Below, one piece after another: positions 6,975-9,703 of a DNA stretch of 9,703 nt. Source of the DNA: Rhodothermaceae bacterium. GTDB taxonomy: Bacteria; Bacteroidota; Rhodothermia; Rhodothermales; Rubricoccaceae. Where the stretch lies: contig JABDIZ010000094.1 in assembly GCA_013003465.1 (NCBI GenBank), forward strand, positions 1 through 9,703. Direction: 5' to 3'. Positions within the stretch are counted from its first letter, which is position 1. Every line of letters begins with the position of its first letter. A model generated the notes under the pieces. The model saw only the letters and a program-made list of their open reading frames with translations. It made no database searches and had not been told where the DNA came from. A program made the translations under genes and the position numbers.

Positions 6975-7442
6975 ATGACACGCATTGCCGGAGCCGGACT
7001 GCTCTTCGCCCTGATTCTCCCCCTCGTGCCATACGCGCTCGCCCAGCCCACCGCGCAGGACCGCCTCTGGGATGCCGCTATCGCCGGTGACACGACCGCC
7101 ATTGTCACGGCCCTGAATGATGGGGCCGACATCAACGCTCTAGATACGCGCCGCAGTCGCAACGGGCGGCGGGCACTTAACTGGGCGGCTTGGCACAACC
7201 GCGTTGAGGTCATCGCAGTGCTGATCGAGCACGACGCCGATCTGGAAGCCCGTAATCTGACAGGCTTCACACCGCTGCACCACGCCGCCGAGAACGGTTC
7301 CGTCGAAGCGCTTGCGGCCCTCCTAGAGGCGGGGGCGGATCCGAGTGCAGCGAACCATGTGGGGCGCCGTCCTATCGATACGGCCCGGCTGCGGGGGCAT
7401 CGGCACATCGTCGAACTGCTGGAAGCTGCGACCGCCGAGTGA
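6975..7442 (+). CDS. Exported ankyrin-repeat protein
   Basis: A 155-residue protein made of a signal peptide and four ankyrin repeats; ankyrin repeats mediate protein-protein contacts, and the partner here is unknown. The signal peptide is 1-23 (MTR, then AGAGLLFALILPLVPYALA, cleavage likely after A23 in ALA-Q). Repeats start near residues 28, 64, 97 and 130; the third is the most canonical (GFTPLHHAAENGSVEALAAL, then LLEAGADP). The fourth is short and ends with the protein (GRRPIDTARLRGHRHIVELL). The export signal indicates a periplasmic or secreted location. The start was chosen for its GAGGAA site and its fit to the signal peptide. It is divergent from typA, and a small membrane protein follows after 56 bp and then recJ, possibly co-transcribed. 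Nothing shows a link to DNA repair. Confidence 0.88.
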   Translation: MTRIAGAGLLFALILPLVPYALAQPTAQDRLWDAAIAGDTTAIVTALNDGADINALDTRRSRNGRRALNWAAWHNRVEVIAVLIEHDADLEARNLTGFTPLHHAAENGSVEALAALLEAGADPSAANHVGRRPIDTARLRGHRHIVELLEAATAE

Positions 7443-7498
7443 CCAGGCTGACCGCGTAAATTGCTGGCCTGCTTCTGTTCCGTATTTGTTTCGTCGCT

Positions 7499-7792
7499 GT
7501 GGACCCGCTGATTCTCGTCTTGCTCGTGCTGATTGCGGGGTTTGGCTCGGCGCTGGGCTGGATGATCTTCCGGTACTCGATGAGCGGTTGCCTTGTGGTG
7601 CTGGCGGGCGGTTTCATCGGGGCCGTGGTCGGCGTGGCGCTGGTGAAGAAGCTGGGGTTGCCGCGTCTGCTCGTGCTGGAGTTGGGCGGACATCGGTTTC
7701 CGCTCGTCTGGATATTGGCTGGTGCGGCGCTGGGTGTGCTCGCCGTGTCGCTGCTCTGGAAGACGGCGCCGCGCCCGCCGCGTCGGTTTTAG
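7499..7792 (+). CDS. Small membrane protein, GlsB/YeaQ/YmgE-like (tentative)
   Basis: A 97-residue, very hydrophobic protein with three predicted membrane helices at ~4-24, ~30-50 and ~66-87, and a short basic C-terminus (KTAPRPPRRF). Gly-rich helix 2 (VVLAGGFIGAVVGVALVKKLG) and a later segment (LGGHRFPLVWILAGAALGV) resemble the small three-helix GlsB/YeaQ/YmgE ('transglycosylase-associated') family. This is a pattern-level match, and the function of that family is poorly defined. The start is GTG: an in-frame stop is at 7457-7459, no ATG lies between, and the next ATG (7562) would delete the first helix. No Shine-Dalgarno is evident. It sits between the ankyrin gene (56 bp upstream) and recJ (78 bp downstream) on the same strand. 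Confidence 0.65.
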   Translation: MDPLILVLLVLIAGFGSALGWMIFRYSMSGCLVVLAGGFIGAVVGVALVKKLGLPRLLVLELGGHRFPLVWILAGAALGVLAVSLLWKTAPRPPRRF

Positions 7793-7821
7793 GCGACGGT
7801 CTGCTGGCACAGGCCTGCCCT

Positions 7822-7828
7822 TATATTG
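7822..7828 (+). promoter_or_regulatory. Possible -10 element upstream of recJ
   Basis: TATATTG stands out as an AT-rich hexamer-like site in a GC-rich 78-bp gap, 43 bp before the recJ ATG. No convincing -35 or Bacteroidota -33 (TTTG) partner was found at the expected distance, so this is only a weak suggestion that recJ has its own promoter. Confidence 0.25.
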
Positions 7829-7870
7829 CGCGCCGTTGTGTCAGTTGTTGGAGTGCCTCGTCGGCTGCGT

Positions 7871-9628
7871 ATGGAGACTGCTACCCGGACTGCCTTTCGC
7901 TGGACCCTCCAGCCTATTGAGGACGAGGCCCTCGTGGCCGCCCTCGGTGACCAACTGAATGGCCTGCCCGAGCCGCTGGCCCGCTCGCTGGCCTTGCGCG
8001 GCGTGGCCTCGTTCGACGAAGCACGCCACTTCTTCCGCGGGGGGCTCGAGGGCCTGCACGATCCGTTTCTGATGCAGGACATGGACCACGCCGCCGAGCG
8101 CGTCGCCCGCGCCATCGAGGCGGGCGAGCGCGTGCTCGTCTATGGCGACTACGACGTAGACGGCACCACCTCAACGGCGCTCATGACGCTCTTCCTGCGC
8201 GACCATGGCGTCGAGGCGGAGTTTTTCATCCCCAACCGTTTCCTCCACGGCTACGGACTCTGCGAGGAGGGCATCGACCACGCCACAGACATCGGTGCCG
8301 GCCTGATCGTCGCGCTCGATTGCGGGATCACGGCCGTGGACGAGGCCGCCTACGCGAAGAGCAAAGGCCTTGACCTCGTCATCTGCGATCACCACACGCC
8401 AGGGCCTACGCTCCCTGATGCCGTCGCCGTGCTTGATCCCAAGCGCGACGACTGTGCGTATCCCTTCGATGGGCTCTCGGGCTGCGGCGTGGGCTTCAAA
8501 CTGGTGCAGGCGACCTTGCAGGTGCTCGGTCGTCCGCCCGAAGACGCCTGGCGTTACCTCGACCTCGTAGCCGTCTCGACGGCCTCCGACATCGTGCCGT
8601 TGGTGGACGAGAACCGCATTCTGATGCGCGAAGGGCTGCGGCGGCTCTGCACGCACCCACGCCTCGGGCTCGTAATGCTCGCCGAGCGGGCCAACGTGGA
8701 CCTCACGGCTTGCACCTGCTCGCGCATCGTCTTCAACCTCGGCCCGCGCATCAATGCCGCCGGACGCCTCGACGACGCCGCGCTCGCCACGGAGCTCCTC
8801 ATCGCGGACGATCCGGTGGAGGCCGCTCAACTCGCCGATCAGATCGAGGCGCTCAACACGCAGCGGCGTGAGCTCGACATGCAGACGCGTGACGAGGCGA
8901 TGCAATTGGCTGAGACCTTCATGGCGGCCGATCCGATGGCGCTCGTGCTGCACCATGAAGGCTGGCACCCTGGCGTCATCGGCATCACGGCGAGTCGTGT
9001 GGCAGAGCACTTCCATCGCCCAGCGGTGTTGCTGACGACCGGCAAGGATGGCTTGGCGAAAGGCTCCGCACGCTCAGTCAAAGGGCTCTCGATCTACGAT
9101 GCCCTCGCCACCTGCGCCGATCTGCTGGAACGCTTCGGCGGGCACGCGTTCGCGGCAGGGCTGGCGCTGCCCGTGGACCACGTCCCCGAACTGCGCACCC
9201 GCCTCCATGCCGCCATCGCAGAGGTCGTCGCGGACCCCGACGACTTGCTGCCGGAGCTGGAGTTCGACGCGCGCCTCAACCTGATGGATGTGGATGACCG
9301 GTTCTGGCGGGTGCTGGCGCAGTTCGGGCCCTTTGGGCCGGACAATCCACGCCCACTCTTCTGGGGGCGCGACCTCCGCATCCTCGGGCAGCCCACCACC
9401 GTCGGCGCGGACGGCAACCACCTCAAGCTGCGCGTCGTGCAGCGCGAAGGCGGGACGCCGTTCTCCGTCATCGGCTTCGGCCTCGGCGACAGGCTGGACA
9501 CGGCGTTGATGAGTGTGCGGCGCGGGCGGCCCATCGAGTTGGCTTTCTGCGTGGAGGAGAACCACTGGAACGGCCGCACCACGCTTCAGCTCCGGGCCAA
9601 GGACCTCCGGCTGGAAGAGAGCGAGTAG
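7871..9628 (+). CDS. recJ: Single-stranded-DNA-specific 5'-3' exonuclease RecJ
   Basis: DHH-superfamily nuclease that degrades single-stranded DNA 5' to 3' in recombination (RecF pathway), mismatch and base-excision repair; cytoplasmic. From this ATG the protein is 585 residues, close to E. coli RecJ (577). Metal-binding motifs are complete: DYDVDGTTS (93-101), D150 in ALDCGI, DHH (173-175) and SDIVPL (D240). The conserved FNLGPRINAAGRL block is at 288-300. The DHHA1 part has GWHPGVIGITASR (364-376), GSARSVKGLSIYDAL (398-412) and RFGGHAFAAG (421-430). The C-terminal OB-fold begins near FGPFGPDNPRPLF (485-497). A TTG at 7826 would add 15 poorly conserved-looking residues; the ATG at 7871 fits the family better. 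It is last in a same-strand run after the ankyrin and small membrane genes and is followed by a strong hairpin. Confidence 0.97.
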   Translation: METATRTAFRWTLQPIEDEALVAALGDQLNGLPEPLARSLALRGVASFDEARHFFRGGLEGLHDPFLMQDMDHAAERVARAIEAGERVLVYGDYDVDGTTSTALMTLFLRDHGVEAEFFIPNRFLHGYGLCEEGIDHATDIGAGLIVALDCGITAVDEAAYAKSKGLDLVICDHHTPGPTLPDAVAVLDPKRDDCAYPFDGLSGCGVGFKLVQATLQVLGRPPEDAWRYLDLVAVSTASDIVPLVDENRILMREGLRRLCTHPRLGLVMLAERANVDLTACTCSRIVFNLGPRINAAGRLDDAALATELLIADDPVEAAQLADQIEALNTQRRELDMQTRDEAMQLAETFMAADPMALVLHHEGWHPGVIGITASRVAEHFHRPAVLLTTGKDGLAKGSARSVKGLSIYDALATCADLLERFGGHAFAAGLALPVDHVPELRTRLHAAIAEVVADPDDLLPELEFDARLNLMDVDDRFWRVLAQFGPFGPDNPRPLFWGRDLRILGQPTTVGADGNHLKLRVVQREGGTPFSVIGFGLGDRLDTALMSVRRGRPIELAFCVEENHWNGRTTLQLRAKDLRLEESE

Positions 9629-9677
9629 ACAAGGCGGGACGTATCGTCCAGCAGCACTGAAGTCTCGAATAGAAGTG

Positions 9678-9703
9678 GGGCGGAGGATCGGCATCCTCCG
9701 CCC
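9678..9703 (+). terminator. Probable recJ terminator at the window edge
   Basis: GGGCGGAGGAT (9678-9688) and ATCCTCCGCCC (9693-9703) form a perfect 11-bp GC-rich stem with a CGGC loop, 49 nt after the recJ stop codon. The window ends at the last base of the stem, so whether a T-run follows cannot be seen. Confidence 0.7.

Noticed and set aside
6557..7810. 417-codon minus-strand frame spanning the ankyrin gene and the small membrane gene
   Set aside because: Its composition is Arg/Ser/Pro/Ala-rich and low in structure. It overlaps typA in another frame and runs antisense to two better-supported plus-strand genes.
7826..7870. TTG start adding 15 residues to RecJ
   Set aside because: The added residues do not resemble RecJ, there is no ribosome binding site, and the ATG at 7871 gives a family-typical length.
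8171..9016. 281-codon frame antisense to recJ
   Set aside because: Shadow of the recJ frame; no domain, and its sequence is dominated by Val/Glu/Arg/His typical of antisense of GC-rich coding DNA.

Overview
The window is a stretch of GC-rich bacterial chromosome holding the distal end of an rRNA operon followed by seven or eight conserved housekeeping and accessory genes. The 5S rRNA resembles Bacteroidota 5S sequences. Most genes lack a Shine-Dalgarno sequence, which fits a Bacteroidota-type translation system. Together with the high GC content this suggests a Rhodothermales-like member (relatives of Rhodothermus, Salinibacter or Rubrivirga). That placement is an inference and only moderately secure. 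No insertion sequences, phage genes, CRISPR arrays or tRNA genes were seen.

Layout: 1-310 is the 3' end of 23S rRNA. A 174-nt spacer with tandem small hairpins follows, then a complete 5S rRNA (485-594) and a strong intrinsic terminator (617-654). Converging on this operon from the right is a biotin carboxylase gene (accC type, minus strand, 670-2169). Divergent from it is a class II (zinc-finger-less, CbpA-type) J-protein gene (2293-3201). It runs tail-to-tail, with 3 bp between stop codons, into a minus-strand gene for a protein with three TerB-like helical repeats and a PH/GRAM-like C-terminal domain (3205-4275). Upstream of that on the same strand lie a small five-cysteine, single-pass membrane protein (4337-4852) and the ribosome-associated GTPase TypA/BipA (4932-6779).

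Transcription then switches to the plus strand: an exported ankyrin-repeat protein (6975-7442), a small GlsB/YeaQ-like membrane protein (7499-7792) and the single-strand exonuclease RecJ (7871-9628). A perfect 11-bp hairpin at the window edge (9678-9703) probably terminates recJ.

The genes do not form one pathway. Themes are ribosome function (rRNA, TypA), proteostasis and stress (J-protein and its convergent TerB-like neighbour), acyl-CoA carboxylation (AccC) and DNA repair (RecJ). The least understood content is the TerB-repeat/PH-like protein and the cysteine-rich membrane protein. I did not find a clear new multi-gene system; these two genes and several leader hairpins are the best leads.
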